Shown here: piece after piece, positions 35,742 to 44,311 of the stretch
Numbering within the stretch: position 1 is the stretch's first letter
Layout of the letters: each line of letters begins with the position of its first letter
From: Candidatus Bathyarchaeota archaeon
GTDB taxonomy: Archaea; Thermoproteota; Bathyarchaeia; TCS64
DNA length: 55,757 nucleotides
Assembly (NCBI GenBank): GCA_018652685.1
Contig: JABIBQ010000079.1
Location: 1-55,757, forward strand
Reading direction: 5' to 3'
Translations under genes and position numbers: made by a program
The notes under the pieces: generated by a model
The model's input: the letters and a program-made list of their open reading frames with translations, nothing else
Told to the model about the DNA's origin: nothing
The model's database searches: none

Positions 35742-36311
35742 TTAGATTTTGCGTGCATTATTAAAAAAATCTACTAGAATCTCCATGAAATCATTCTGAG
35801 CTGCATCAAGGACCAGTAAACGAGTCTCGGATTGCGTGAAAAGCCCGAGTACATCATCGATTTTATCCGTCCTACAAAGAATCAGAAGTTTACCACCAGA
35901 CTCCAATGAATCTATGACCATTCTTAGTCCGGAGTAGATACCAAAACCCCTTGCCTCAAGGTGACCGTACTCATCAACCACCACAAGGGTATTGTCATTC
36001 ATGCACTCGGAGGCTTCACCAAGCAATCTGTTTGCCTCCTTGAAGCTCTCCTCATTATAGAGGAACGATCCCCTCAAAAACTTCCATTCATCCCCTTGTA
36101 CCTCTGTCCCCCGGCACACCAACGACCTCGTTTTTCTACTCTCAAGATCAACCATATCGTACCCAATAGTTTCCGTACCCCTCATTACTCTCTGACTAAG
36201 AATTCCACGAACATCGTACCCGTTAACTTTCGCCAAATTGGTAATCTGCTCACCCCTTCGGGTTTTCCCCGAGGCGATCCCTCCATGAACAATGAACACT
36301 TGGGACGTCAT
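35742..36311 (-). CDS. P-loop NTPase, THEP1/DUF2478-like
   Basis: 189 aa. Walker A is HGGIASGKT (about residue 9), Walker B LVVVDEYGHLEARG (about 109). The middle segment VRGILSQRVMRGTETIGYDMVDLESR is the THEP1-type glycine/acidic pattern, and the YNEESFKEANRLL region follows. THEP1 proteins are NTPases or nucleotide kinases of unclear role; DUF2478 relatives occur with molybdate/metal genes. It is divergent from the ECF S component and may share its operator. Confidence 0.72.
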   Translation of the reverse strand: MTSQVFIVHGGIASGKTRRGEQITNLAKVNGYDVRGILSQRVMRGTETIGYDMVDLESRKTRSLVCRGTEVQGDEWKFLRGSFLYNEESFKEANRLLGEASECMNDNTLVVVDEYGHLEARGFGIYSGLRMVIDSLESGGKLLILCRTDKIDDVLGLFTQSETRLLVLDAAQNDFMEILVDFFNNARKI

Positions 36312-36350
36312 CGTGTGAAGAAATTGCTGTGATGAGTCTTTAAATCTATA

Positions 36351-36368
36351 TTTTGATGGCGATCAAAA
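36351..36368. promoter_or_regulatory. inverted repeat in the divergent THEP1/ECF promoter region
   Basis: Arms TTTTGAT and ATCAAAA with a 4-nt GGCG centre. TATA-like sequences flank it on both sides (TTTAAATC towards the NTPase, AAAATATTCAT towards the ECF gene). Likely a shared operator; no regulator gene is adjacent. Confidence 0.5.
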
Positions 36369-36453
36369 ATATTCATAGGAAGGTTAGAAGAGCGCTTGGT
36401 GTACAATGATGTGCGACAAGGGTCATATACTATGACTCGTTTCTTGTTCAGCA

Positions 36454-37017
36454 ATGGGCAGGAACTTTACTACTCGACAACTTTCCACAATCATAGTATT
36501 CAGTGCATTAGCTGCCATCACAAGCGTTCCTATCGGACACATAAGCAACTACATGAAAACAATCCCTTTCCTACCTCTTGGTACAGGGCAGATACTTGCG
36601 GGTCTCCACCTCATTATGTTAGTATTCACCGCTCTCTATTTGAAACGACCAGGAGCAGCGACATTGACAGGCGCAGTGAAGGGGCTTGTTGAAGCGGTTT
36701 TATTCAGTTTTCATGGGTTACCTGTGATATTCATGAGCGTAGTTCAAGGAGCGATAATTGACGTTGTTCTTTATACGATTGGATACGGATCAATCGCAGT
36801 GATTCTTGGATGCGGGTTATCAGCTGTCAGTAACGTTATGTTTATCCAGTTTTTTCTAGGGAAACAATTCCCAATGAGCGCTTTTGTGTTGATGTATGGT
36901 CTATCATTTATCTCAGGTGCGGTGTTTGGAGGCTATATGGGGGAGAAACTCTATTGGATGGTAAGAGATCGTCTTCCAACACACACGCACACATACAGAG
37001 GAAAACACGCTAAATAG
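36454..37017 (+). CDS. ECF-type transporter S component (YkoE/QueT-like)
   Basis: 187 aa, five or six transmembrane helices typical of vitamin-binding S components: TTRQLSTIIVFSALAAITSVPIGHISNYMKT at the start (helix 1), then GTGQILAGLHLIMLVFTALYLKRPGAATLTGAVKG. It resembles YkoE/ThiW- or QueT-like subunits (thiamine precursor or queuosine substrate). The ECF ATPases and T protein are not in the window. A His-rich C-terminal tail (THTHTY) ends the protein. Confidence 0.75.
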   Translation: MGRNFTTRQLSTIIVFSALAAITSVPIGHISNYMKTIPFLPLGTGQILAGLHLIMLVFTALYLKRPGAATLTGAVKGLVEAVLFSFHGLPVIFMSVVQGAIIDVVLYTIGYGSIAVILGCGLSAVSNVMFIQFFLGKQFPMSAFVLMYGLSFISGAVFGGYMGEKLYWMVRDRLPTHTHTYRGKHAK

Positions 37018-37063
37018 TCAGGACACATGGACGAGGACGCGCGCGCCATGTGGAGCAAAATGA

Positions 37064-37612
37064 TTAAACTTCTAATGTATCTGCTTGATATTTTTCCGCA
37101 AGTTCTTTGAACTTATCATTTAGCTCTGGGTGTTTGAGTAGTACCTCTCCGAGTTTTCTAATGGATTCAAGTATTTTCGGGTTATAATTCCATGTCATTT
37201 CATTCAATCTTTGAATGATATTCACTTGGGAGACCATTTTATCTGCAATGAGTTGAATATCTTTAACAAGATAGGGGCTCTGGATAAGTACCTCAATAAG
37301 TGGTACCATCAGAAATCTTGCATCACCAGATAATGTAACCGCCACTCCCTTAGGAATCTTAGATATATTCTCTCTTGGAATTCCCATCATTGAAAGCATG
37401 TTTATTGCAACAGTCAAGGCGTGTTGAAGAAGTACGTCAGGAAGATAACTAAACGTTTCTGAGTAGTGCACAGTTAAGTTTTCTTTACTTATCCTATCAA
37501 CTTTGAATTGAATGGAGTCTGGAACGTAAAAATATCCTTTATCAATTCCATACTTTTCGCGAATTTCTTCTAATTCATTAATATATCCTTGAAGGTCAAA
37601 ACCCGCAGACAT
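37064..37612 (-). CDS. hypothetical helical protein in the GTTAT regulon
   Basis: 182 aa, not recognised. The N-terminal half is mixed alpha/beta (INELEEIREKYGIDKGYFYVPDSIQFKVDR), with a central hydrophobic stretch (LLQHALTVAINMLSMMGIP). The C-terminal half is helical with repeated Asn/Lys/Leu (ILESIRKLGEVLLKHPELNDKFKELAEKY), somewhat like DUF1641-type helices. ATG at 37612 coincides with the end of operator site F, implying a leaderless message. The C-terminal end is convergent with the ECF gene. Regulation links it to cdhA and the Mrp/NifX operon. Confidence 0.65.
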   Translation of the reverse strand: MSAGFDLQGYINELEEIREKYGIDKGYFYVPDSIQFKVDRISKENLTVHYSETFSYLPDVLLQHALTVAINMLSMMGIPRENISKIPKGVAVTLSGDARFLMVPLIEVLIQSPYLVKDIQLIADKMVSQVNIIQRLNEMTWNYNPKILESIRKLGEVLLKHPELNDKFKELAEKYQADTLEV

Positions 37613-37634
37613 AGATAACGTTTGCACCTATAAC
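37611..37634 (-). promoter_or_regulatory. GTTAT-N10-GTTATCTAT operator, site F
   Basis: On the minus strand: GTTATAGGTG, six more bases, then GTTATCTAT ending at the first base of the ATG of the 182-aa gene. It preserves the exact 15-nt period of sites A-E and the GTTATAGGTG left half found at sites A, B and E. A TATA-like CATATTCTTAAG lies just upstream. Confidence 0.75.
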
Positions 37635-37904
37635 TTAAGAATATGTTGGGGATCCAGTGATTTCACACGCGCGAGGCTCAGCATCTTTTATGATCACTAC
37701 TGATACTTTTCGATCATATAGATACTGAGTAAACAGCGGGCCAGATCCTTGAATAGTTAAAAAAGGGTTGACAAGGACCTCTTGTACCTCTGGCTCACCA
37801 TTTTCAATGGTGACCATCGTCATAGTTTCAGCCATGGACAGGACCTCAGCTATTTTTTTATGCCAACCCGAATGATCCTGGGTAGGGATAGCTATCAACT
37901 TCAT
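37635..37904 (-). CDS. NifX/dinitrogenase-cofactor-fold protein (short, divergent)
   Basis: 89 aa. The family pattern begins MKLIAIPTQD, with a beta strand, the AETMTMVTIENGE segment and GSGPLFTQYLYDRKVSVVIIKDAEPRACE, but lacks the canonical HFGRA-type loop. NifX-fold proteins bind iron-molybdenum or Mo-Cu clusters. It follows the DUF5320 gene by 9 nt and mirrors the DUF5320-NifX pair at 44876-45537. Confidence 0.72.
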   Translation of the reverse strand: MKLIAIPTQDHSGWHKKIAEVLSMAETMTMVTIENGEPEVQEVLVNPFLTIQGSGPLFTQYLYDRKVSVVIIKDAEPRACEITGSPTYS

Positions 37905-37913
37905 TCCCTAGAC

Positions 37914-38171
37914 CTAGTCCTGTGTTGTTTCCGGTTCACCGAGTGTTTCCAGCTGATTCTCGATGATGGCCTTTTGATCCAATAGGAATTGCTTGTGCTC
38001 TTCCTTTGTTGGAGCTTGTGGAATCTTCGAGGGGTCGCTGTACTCAGGGTTCCTCCTCCAGCCGCTAGTCAGCCATGGATATGTTCGGCAATTTCCTTTG
38101 CCGTTTTTTCCATGCCCCATTCCGCGTCTTCGGAGCCCGTTTCGGTTTCCCATTCTTTTTCCGTTTCTCAT
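37914..38171 (-). CDS. DUF5320-like protein
   Basis: 85 aa. Basic Gly/Arg/Met-rich N-terminus (NRNGLRRRGMGHGKNGKGNC) followed by a helical acidic tail (TKEEHKQFLLDQKAIIENQLETLGE), as in DUF5320 proteins that accompany NifX and Mrp genes in anaerobes. SD GAGGTG lies 7 nt before the ATG. First gene of DUF5320-NifX, divergent from DUF134 copy 1. Confidence 0.75.
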   Translation of the reverse strand: MRNGKRMGNRNGLRRRGMGHGKNGKGNCRTYPWLTSGWRRNPEYSDPSKIPQAPTKEEHKQFLLDQKAIIENQLETLGEPETTQD

Positions 38172-38194
38172 TTTTTCACCTCTTTTCTCTTTTT

Positions 38195-38259
38195 ATGCAT
38201 TTACACACATTGTATTCCGTGTTATTGCACAGAAGTATTTAAATATTGTGGTATTGCAC
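38195..38259. promoter_or_regulatory. triple GTG-N6-CAC operator region, module 1
   Basis: Sites: ATGCATTTACAC (38195-38206, degenerate), GTGTTATTGCAC (38219-38230) and GTGGTATTGCAC (38248-38259). The symmetric TATTTAAATA (38236-38245) lies between the last two and could serve both directions. Spacings are 24 and 29 nt, the same as in module 2. DUF134 is the likely ligand. Confidence 0.7.
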
Positions 38260-38269
38260 ATAATGAGGT

Positions 38270-38605
38270 ATGATGCGGGGAAGAAGGAGAAGGGGGAAGT
38301 ACGGTAGACAGTCCAATCCAGTAAAGATAAACTATCAAATAGAGACAAAAGCACTCAACCCAGAACCTGATAATGGCCTTGAACCAATTTACCTTGAATC
38401 CGCTGAAATAGAGGTCATGAGGCTTCTCGATCTTGAGGATTTAAATCAACAAGAGGCAGGTGACAGGATGGGCGTGAGTAGGGGTACGATCTGGCGTCTG
38501 GTTCAAAGGGGACGTAGGAAAATCATGAAAGCATTCGTCGAGGGAAGAAGAATAGAAATACGCGATTTTTTTAACCAATTATATCAGTTTAAACCAACCA
38601 ACTAG
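38270..38605 (+). CDS. DUF134 helix-turn-helix protein, copy 1
   Basis: 111 aa, COG1342 family. Arg-rich N-terminus (RRRRGKYGR), then a sigma-factor-like HTH at about residues 53-83 (DLEDLNQQEAGDRMGVSRGTIWRLVQRGRRK). It likely regulates the divergent DUF5320-NifX genes through GTG-N6-CAC sites. It is close to the copy at 44478, with the HTH region nearly identical. It lies upstream of cooC. Confidence 0.85.
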   Translation: MMRGRRRRGKYGRQSNPVKINYQIETKALNPEPDNGLEPIYLESAEIEVMRLLDLEDLNQQEAGDRMGVSRGTIWRLVQRGRRKIMKAFVEGRRIEIRDFFNQLYQFKPTN

Positions 38606-38676
38606 AAAGGCGAACAATGCCTGGAAAATCGGGTAGTCATATTGTTTTTATTCAACATGCTCGTCCTAGCTTTGAA

Positions 38677-39411
38677 ATGAAAATTCTAGTTTGTGGCAAA
38701 GGCGGTGCAGGAAAGTCTGCAACAAGTGTTTTACTCGCAAAAAAGATAGCAGAAACGGGAACCGTGTATGTCCTCGATGCAGACGAGTCAAACAGACTGC
38801 TATCGAAGACGTTCGGCGTTGAAGCACCTGACACGTTGGGCAACTTTTTTGGAGGCAGGAAACTTCTCAAACAAGGAATTGGAGAGCATGAAAAGATAAG
38901 ACTAAGTGAACTCCCCGGGGATTATCTCAAACTGACAGAAGATGGAATACGTTTCGCTTCTGTCGGTAAGATCGAGGAGTTTGGAGAGGGCTGTGCTTGT
39001 CCCTATGGGTTCTTATCCAAGGAATTATTGAAACGGATTGTTCTTGATGAAGGTGAACACCTCATTGTAGACACTGAGGCAGGTGTCGAGCACCTTGGTC
39101 GTGGTATTGAGGAAGGCATTGACGCAATCGTGGTTGTTGTGGACCCAACAGCTGAGGGCGTGGCGATCGCTAAACTACTGTACACCGAGGCAGCAAGGAT
39201 CAATAAACCATTACATATAGTCATCAACAAAATGACCGACGAATTGATACCAATTCTAAAAGATATGCTCGGAAAGGAAGGACTCAGAGAGTCGGCAACC
39301 ATACGATATGATCCTATTGTATTCCGTTCAGGCCTTGAAGGACGACAGCTAGAGGCAAATGAAGCCATGAAAGGTGTGGAGACTCTCACAAGTCTACTCT
39401 TTCCCAAGTGA
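38677..39411 (+). CDS. cooC: CO dehydrogenase maturation ATPase CooC
   Basis: 244-aa MinD-like ATPase. The P-loop is KGGAGKSA with the deviant Walker lysine (about residue 8). The nickel-binding Cys-x-Cys is in GEGCACPYGF (about residue 108). Walker B is HLIVDTEAGVEHLGRG. CooC inserts nickel into the CODH C-cluster, fitting cdhA 5 kb away. ATG at 38677 is chosen over the 20-codon extension, which lacks family character. Confidence 0.9.
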   Translation: MKILVCGKGGAGKSATSVLLAKKIAETGTVYVLDADESNRLLSKTFGVEAPDTLGNFFGGRKLLKQGIGEHEKIRLSELPGDYLKLTEDGIRFASVGKIEEFGEGCACPYGFLSKELLKRIVLDEGEHLIVDTEAGVEHLGRGIEEGIDAIVVVVDPTAEGVAIAKLLYTEAARINKPLHIVINKMTDELIPILKDMLGKEGLRESATIRYDPIVFRSGLEGRQLEANEAMKGVETLTSLLFPK

Positions 39412-39423
39412 GGATACAGGCTC

Positions 39424-39843
39424 TCACTTGGTTAAGTAGAGTAACGTAATTGATGCTATGCATGTGAATAAATCAGGTAGCATCGCAAATGGGCCAAGAC
39501 CAGAACCCATAAACCCGGCGTATCTAACCAGTAACGGATTCGACGTTAAAGCATAGAACAACAAGGCAAACGAAAAGATTACCAACCCGAGTGAAAACTC
39601 CAATCCAGTCTCATTATACACCTTGATATAAATCACTGAAATGCTGACAAGTAAAAACGCGTTAACACTAGCCAACACAGCCTTAAACGAATAATATATC
39701 TCAAGGTCACCAGACTGCCTATTCCTCCCCATCCCTTCACCCATAGGTTCATGACTTGAATACTGCGAAGCATAGAACGCAATAACACCAACAACCAACG
39801 CGCCAACAAGTATGGTAATCAATGTCTTATTCTCATTCATCAT
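39424..39843 (-). CDS. four-helix membrane protein of unknown function
   Basis: 139 aa, predicted transmembrane segments at about 8-25, 49-71, 80-100 and 115-135. A short soluble loop (SHEPMGEGMGRNRQSGDLE) lies after helix 1. Overlaps the upstream winged-helix gene by 11 nt, so it is probably its partner or target. No family recognised. Confidence 0.65.
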   Translation of the reverse strand: MMNENKTLITILVGALVVGVIAFYASQYSSHEPMGEGMGRNRQSGDLEIYYSFKAVLASVNAFLLVSISVIYIKVYNETGLEFSLGLVIFSFALLFYALTSNPLLVRYAGFMGSGLGPFAMLPDLFTCIASITLLYLTK

Positions 39844-40195
39844 TCATCTTCTCCTCATCCCTCTTTTTCATCTTATTCCCAATTTTCTCCCAAATCTCCT
39901 CAAAGAACCCATAATTATCCAGCAAGTTATCGCTTGGAAAATACATCACACCATAACCTTCACCTAGTGAAGTAACCATCCCGTTTTTCTCCAAGACCTC
40001 AATGTGGTGTCGGATAGTGCTATAGTCAAGGTTAAGCACCTGGCTTAACTGATGAGCGTTTTGAGGAGATTCATGTAAGGCGTTAATAAGCCGAGCCCGA
40101 TTATAGCCTCCACGGGTCCCACCTATCATCCACTGGATAATATGTGTGAAGTACTTTGTTCGAGCCTTCAATATACCCCAGATAACGTTTTTCAC
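39833..40195 (-). CDS. ArsR-type winged-helix regulator
   Basis: 120 aa. A winged helix lies at about residues 33-85 (RARLINALHESPQNAHQLSQVLNLDYSTIRHHIEVLEKNGMV), characteristic of archaeal ArsR-like regulators. The C-terminus is a charged helix. Coupled to the membrane protein gene by overlap and divergent from the secreted-protein gene at 40325. Confidence 0.8.
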   Translation of the reverse strand: MKNVIWGILKARTKYFTHIIQWMIGGTRGGYNRARLINALHESPQNAHQLSQVLNLDYSTIRHHIEVLEKNGMVTSLGEGYGVMYFPSDNLLDNYGFFEEIWEKIGNKMKKRDEEKMNDE

Positions 40196-40324
40196 GTAAA
40201 AACGTCTTCGATCAACACTATACGACTCGGGGATAATTCAATAGAGATTTGGGAATAACTCTGGAATAAACTTGGAAAATCCATTATAAGCCCTTTGAGG
40301 ATGCTTTGCTCGGTGAAGAAAGAA

Positions 40325-40759
40325 ATGAACACAAGAAAAAACCTAACACTCCTCGGCCTACTGGCCGTAATCGGAATAGTTATGGGTGGAATCGGTTTCG
40401 CGCTAGCCCAGAATACAGTTAGCGCTGACGATCTTCCATGTGAAGGCACAGGGCCTCTCGGCGTTTTGAACGGCAGGGGTTTCTGGTCTCAGCTTACTGA
40501 AGAGCAGAGGACTGCTCTGTATGATGAGACCCAGCTGATGTATGAGGCTGGAGCAACTCATGAAGAAATTCAGGACATGAAAGCAGAGATGCTTGAGTCT
40601 TGGGGAATCGATGCGCCTCTCTGGAGCGGCCCTCATGTCGGTGGACAGGGTGGCGGCTACGGAAGGATGTCTCGTGACGGTCAGGGAAGCGGCGGCCAGT
40701 ACGGCGGACGTGGAGCTGGCGGTCGAGGTAACAACAGCGTATGCACACTGACTAACTAG
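40325..40759 (+). CDS. secreted Gly-rich protein with signal peptide
   Basis: 144 aa. A signal peptide or anchor spans about residues 8-30 (LLGLLAVIGIVMGGIGFALA). A Spy/DUF2680-like helical segment (WSQLTEEQRTALYDETQLMYEAGATHEEI and on) and a very Gly-rich tail follow, with two cysteines. Periplasmic Spy-like proteins act as metal- or stress-induced chaperones; here this is only a resemblance. It is divergent from the ArsR gene, a likely regulator. Confidence 0.7.
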   Translation: MNTRKNLTLLGLLAVIGIVMGGIGFALAQNTVSADDLPCEGTGPLGVLNGRGFWSQLTEEQRTALYDETQLMYEAGATHEEIQDMKAEMLESWGIDAPLWSGPHVGGQGGGYGRMSRDGQGSGGQYGGRGAGGRGNNSVCTLTN

Positions 40760-40764
40760 AACAA

Positions 40765-40800
40765 TAGATCAAGAAATTGATCTACCCTTACATTTTTTAT
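40765..40800 (+). terminator. hairpin plus T-tract terminator
   Basis: Perfect 8-bp stem TAGATCAA/TTGATCTA with a GAAA loop (40765-40784), then six T and an AT-rich stretch, directly after the secreted-protein gene. Confidence 0.7.
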
Positions 40801-40838
40801 TAAGTATGGAAAAAAAGAGGCTTTATTGAAATAGAACT

Positions 40839-41309
40839 TTAATTCTCACAGTATTTTTGGTCTTTTACTACTAGGACGGGTACGGTGCATGATTCAGTTA
40901 CCTGTCTACTTACGCTGCCCAGCATCCAGGTGAGGATACCTCCAGTTCCTCTATTTCCAACAACAATTAGATCTGTTTGAGTTGATTTTGCAGTCTCAAC
41001 GATTTTTTTTGCAGGATTTCCTTCTTTAAGAAGAGGATACAATTTGAGTCCCTGGTGAGTCTTCTTCAAGTCATCATTGGTTTTGGTGACTTGTTTTTCA
41101 TAATCTGCAAAAACCTTTTCTTGTATCTCTGGATTCAAGTCTAATTGACCGTCATCGAATACAACCAGAGGCAAAGGAGGAATAACTGTAAGTACGTATA
41201 ACTCAGCGTCTTGCTCTAAAGCCAAGTCAGCCGCATATTTTAGTGCTACTTTGGAAGGATTAGATCCATCCATTCCAATCAGAATTTTATTAAACAATGT
41301 TTTCAACAA
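40839..41309 (-). CDS. universal stress protein UspA family
   Basis: 156 aa. It opens KTLFNKILIGMDGSNPSKVA and carries the ATP loop GNRGTGGILTWMLGSVSRQV. Starts at TTG within the end of cdhB (20-nt overlap) with GGAGG just upstream, so it belongs to the cdhA-cdhB operon. It may report energy status for CO-dehydrogenase expression. Confidence 0.9.
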   Translation of the reverse strand: MLKTLFNKILIGMDGSNPSKVALKYAADLALEQDAELYVLTVIPPLPLVVFDDGQLDLNPEIQEKVFADYEKQVTKTNDDLKKTHQGLKLYPLLKEGNPAKKIVETAKSTQTDLIVVGNRGTGGILTWMLGSVSRQVTESCTVPVLVVKDQKYCEN

Positions 41310-41829
41310 CCTCCTTGAGAATACTCATCCACTTTGAATGATTAACAGATCCAATAGACCAACTGGCATTAGGCTGATACAAATTTCCCAGAGAAATGGT
41401 TCTCAGATTTGGAGCGAAATTCTTCAGACCAGAAAGTACCAACCATTCCAGATAGTATTGAGAACCAGCGAAGATAGCAAGGTCATATTGACCCTTACCG
41501 TCGAATCCATTCCAGTTGGTGTCCCTTAACCTGTCCCCTAGGTTCATAAATGGGATACTATAGACGTTCTCCGCATTCCTCTTCATGAACTCACCGATTA
41601 TGTGCCCCGTGGCCGCTAGAGTGATGTTCCCTTTTTTGCCGATCTTAATCGCATAATCGATCAGATTCCCATCCTCTGTCTCGGTCTCTAGAGCATTTGA
41701 GCCTATGACAAGCAGCGGTCTTTTTGCCCTATTAATCATGGAGGCCACCACTGCGGGGTTGGGAAAAACCATAGCATGCTTGGGGCCTGCGATCTCCGCG
41801 GTCTGCCCTGGTCTTAGTTTCGCGGACAT
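41290..41829 (-). CDS. cdhB: acetyl-CoA decarbonylase/synthase epsilon subunit
   Basis: 179-aa epsilon subunit (CdhB) of the archaeal ACDS/CODH complex. Recognisable by RPLLVIGSNALETE, the GKKGNITLAATGHIIGEF strand-helix region and YYLEWLVLSGLKNF. It stabilises alpha and may mediate electron transfer to FAD. It overlaps the cdhA stop by one base (TAATG), so is translationally coupled. Confidence 0.92.
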   Translation of the reverse strand: MSAKLRPGQTAEIAGPKHAMVFPNPAVVASMINRAKRPLLVIGSNALETETEDGNLIDYAIKIGKKGNITLAATGHIIGEFMKRNAENVYSIPFMNLGDRLRDTNWNGFDGKGQYDLAIFAGSQYYLEWLVLSGLKNFAPNLRTISLGNLYQPNASWSIGSVNHSKWMSILKEVVENIV

Positions 41830-44174
41830 TACTTCTTTCTCCTGATCATTCGATCTAGAAGCGTTGGATCTGGCATGCCTATCTTCCCATCCTCCCAGCC
41901 CTTCGTCTTTAGGTGCTCTAAGAGCTCCGTTTTCATTGTGAAGGGCAGATCCGATTCTCCCCTAACAAAGAACTCAAGGTCGTCCGGCATGGTACCGTAG
42001 TACTTCTTACTTAAGTCGATGTAATGAATTATCTTAACCGCTCGTCCTTTGGTGGTGTCGTTTGGCCTCATGGACAGCTTTGCCGTCATAACTATTGCCT
42101 CCTCGACGGTCTCGGCGGCATAGAACAGATGTTCAGGCACCGGACCCACGTACGTATCTTCTCCAGTCCGAGCATCCAGTGTATTCCAGTCCTCTTCTTT
42201 ATCCTTTCGTCCCAACAGGTTCCTACGATACTTGGAGCCATGAGGACCCACTATGACGGGAATACCAAGACGCCAGCATCCAGCAGCAATACTCGCAGCC
42301 TTTTGGCTCATAGCACCCCAGGCGACCCCTACTGCACCGACACGATTGTAAATATAGTCAGCGATTTCCTCATAGTTCGCTCGCAAGGGCCGCTTTGCGA
42401 AGATGTTGGCAATCTTTATTGTTGCACCCGTTATGGCAGAGTTGGATACACAGCTTCCAACGTTCACCAGACCACCAGCGTCGAAGACACCGGGGAACCG
42501 TTCATACAGATTCTGCCCCTCCTCGTCAAGAGTCGTCGCCAAGTCCATGGCTGAGCAGCCTGTTGCAAGGACGATGAACCTGCGTTTAAGGAACTCTTCA
42601 GCTATTTGGGCTACCTCGCCTCCTCCTTTCGGATAGTTCGCGCAGCCTACAAGGGCTACAACACCTGGAATCTCTCCGAAGACGATTCCGCGACCAACCT
42701 CCCTGATCTCCACATCGGTTACGGCCCCACTACCAACCCTTACCTGGAAGCACTCATCCTTGCATTGATCAGCTGACGCCGCGTACATGTAGCTGATGAT
42801 TGATAGATTTTCCGGGCACGCGCTCTCGCATCTACCACAGCCGACGCATAATGGCTGTAACTCACTCAGTAGGGATAGATCGCCTTCCGCGCCTGCCTTA
42901 ACCGCGTCCATGATAGGCAGGTTATTTGGACACGCCATGACGCACTCTAAGCATCCACGGCACTTTTCCAGGTACTCAAGCAGTTTCTCATTTGATGGTT
43001 CCTTGAACTTCTTACGTTTTGGTGAGACGGCCATCGCGGTTTTAACCACGACTTCTCCCACCTTTCTAGGATCAAGAATCACCACGCCTTTCTGACGCCC
43101 CGAGACAAGATCAGCTACGATTGCATCAGGGTCATCATGGGTACGGTCTGGGAGCCCCATCATACTCTTCTCACTAGTAGCGATAACAGGTGCACCAATC
43201 TTCTCAGCTTCCTCCACAATGTCTAAGCGTATGCATTGTTCATCGATTACGACAAGATCGGGTATCCCTGAGCGGACGTAACGTAGCTGCCATGAGATGG
43301 GACCCATTATCTTGGCTCGATTATCGTACCTTGTGTTATCGTGTGCTGTGCAGCACAGACCTCCGATCTCCACTTTGTCAAACAAGTCGTGCTCCATGAG
43401 GTAATCGATGATATCCACGCTTGGGAGCACGTTATGCCCGATACACATTACCACAGCCTTTGTAGTGTCGATTGAACCGAAACCCATCTGAGCCATAGGG
43501 GCTTCGGAAGCGCCTTTCGGGAACTTTAGCGTTGAAATCTGAGAGATGTCGGCTATTTCCATCGCTACATGGTCAAGCATTCCAGCGTGGAATGCCTTTG
43601 ACTCAAAGTCAAGGTTATCGCCCTCTTGTCCAGTGTGTGCAGCAGCAGTGAGTTGGACTAGTTGAGTCTCCACATAGTCTAACGCTTCTTCAAGGTCGCC
43701 TATTGTTTTGGGTTTATATCCACATACTAGGCGTATGTGGGGGGCCTCGACGTTGGTGTTCAACGCTACGTCTAGTAGATAGTCACTACCAAATTCTTCC
43801 AGCAGATGGTTTAGCATATGCCTGGCATGAGCTGTATGTGTTGATGCGCCGATACAACAGGCAATCAACACGATTCGTGACTGTTGTGCCTTTTGATCTA
43901 TCCCACATGCTCCTTTTTTGTCTCCTGTGAGATCGCATTTTCCATAGGTGCATAGGCAGCATAGGTCACATAATGGCATGTAGAATGGCTTGTATCTTTC
44001 AAGTAGCTTCTTGTCCCAGTCACGGAATGTACCAACTGATGGAAAAGGTGTGGGGCCCATAGGTTCCTCCCATTCTTCATCAGTAATTCGACCGATCTGG
44101 ATCTCCAGACCTTTGATTGTTCCAAGAGAGGACTCTACCTCATCTATCTTAATATTAAGGTTTTTTTTTGACAA
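41829..44174 (-). CDS. cdhA: CO dehydrogenase / ACDS alpha subunit
   Basis: 781-aa Ni-Fe CO dehydrogenase alpha subunit. Cysteine clusters for B/D-clusters lie near residue 68 (PLCDLCCLCTYGKCDLTG). Two 4Fe-4S ferredoxin motifs lie mid-protein (CRGCLECVMACPNN and CVGCGRCESACPEN). The C-cluster region is GLCCTAHDN, VGCANYPKG and GSCVSNSA. It interconverts CO and CO2 with ferredoxin. No cdhC/D/E genes accompany it, so only the CO-oxidising module is present in the window. Confidence 0.96.
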   Translation of the reverse strand: MSKKNLNIKIDEVESSLGTIKGLEIQIGRITDEEWEEPMGPTPFPSVGTFRDWDKKLLERYKPFYMPLCDLCCLCTYGKCDLTGDKKGACGIDQKAQQSRIVLIACCIGASTHTAHARHMLNHLLEEFGSDYLLDVALNTNVEAPHIRLVCGYKPKTIGDLEEALDYVETQLVQLTAAAHTGQEGDNLDFESKAFHAGMLDHVAMEIADISQISTLKFPKGASEAPMAQMGFGSIDTTKAVVMCIGHNVLPSVDIIDYLMEHDLFDKVEIGGLCCTAHDNTRYDNRAKIMGPISWQLRYVRSGIPDLVVIDEQCIRLDIVEEAEKIGAPVIATSEKSMMGLPDRTHDDPDAIVADLVSGRQKGVVILDPRKVGEVVVKTAMAVSPKRKKFKEPSNEKLLEYLEKCRGCLECVMACPNNLPIMDAVKAGAEGDLSLLSELQPLCVGCGRCESACPENLSIISYMYAASADQCKDECFQVRVGSGAVTDVEIREVGRGIVFGEIPGVVALVGCANYPKGGGEVAQIAEEFLKRRFIVLATGCSAMDLATTLDEEGQNLYERFPGVFDAGGLVNVGSCVSNSAITGATIKIANIFAKRPLRANYEEIADYIYNRVGAVGVAWGAMSQKAASIAAGCWRLGIPVIVGPHGSKYRRNLLGRKDKEEDWNTLDARTGEDTYVGPVPEHLFYAAETVEEAIVMTAKLSMRPNDTTKGRAVKIIHYIDLSKKYYGTMPDDLEFFVRGESDLPFTMKTELLEHLKTKGWEDGKIGMPDPTLLDRMIRRKK

Positions 44175-44204
44175 TGTGAGTAACTCCTTCCCATTACAGA
44201 GTCA

Positions 44205-44228
44205 ATAGATAACAATTACACCTATAAC
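44205..44228 (-). promoter_or_regulatory. GTTAT-N10-GTTATCTAT operator, site A (cdhA)
   Basis: Minus strand reads GTTAT, ten bases, GTTATCTAT. A TATA-like ATATATTATTATG is directly upstream and the cdhA ATG 30 nt downstream, a geometry suited to repression. The surrounding 28 bases (44205-44232) are identical to those at 49346-49373. Confidence 0.8.
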
Positions 44229-44311
44229 ATAATAATATATTGCTCAAATATTGAAAATGCTTTTACTCGAACGTTCTACAGAAAAATGGAAAAAACTATG
44301 AATAAAGTGTC

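Noticed and set aside
36396-36692. 98-codon frame overlapping the ECF gene start
   Set aside because: Reads another frame of a clear membrane protein; its content is Ser/Tyr/His-rich shadow sequence.
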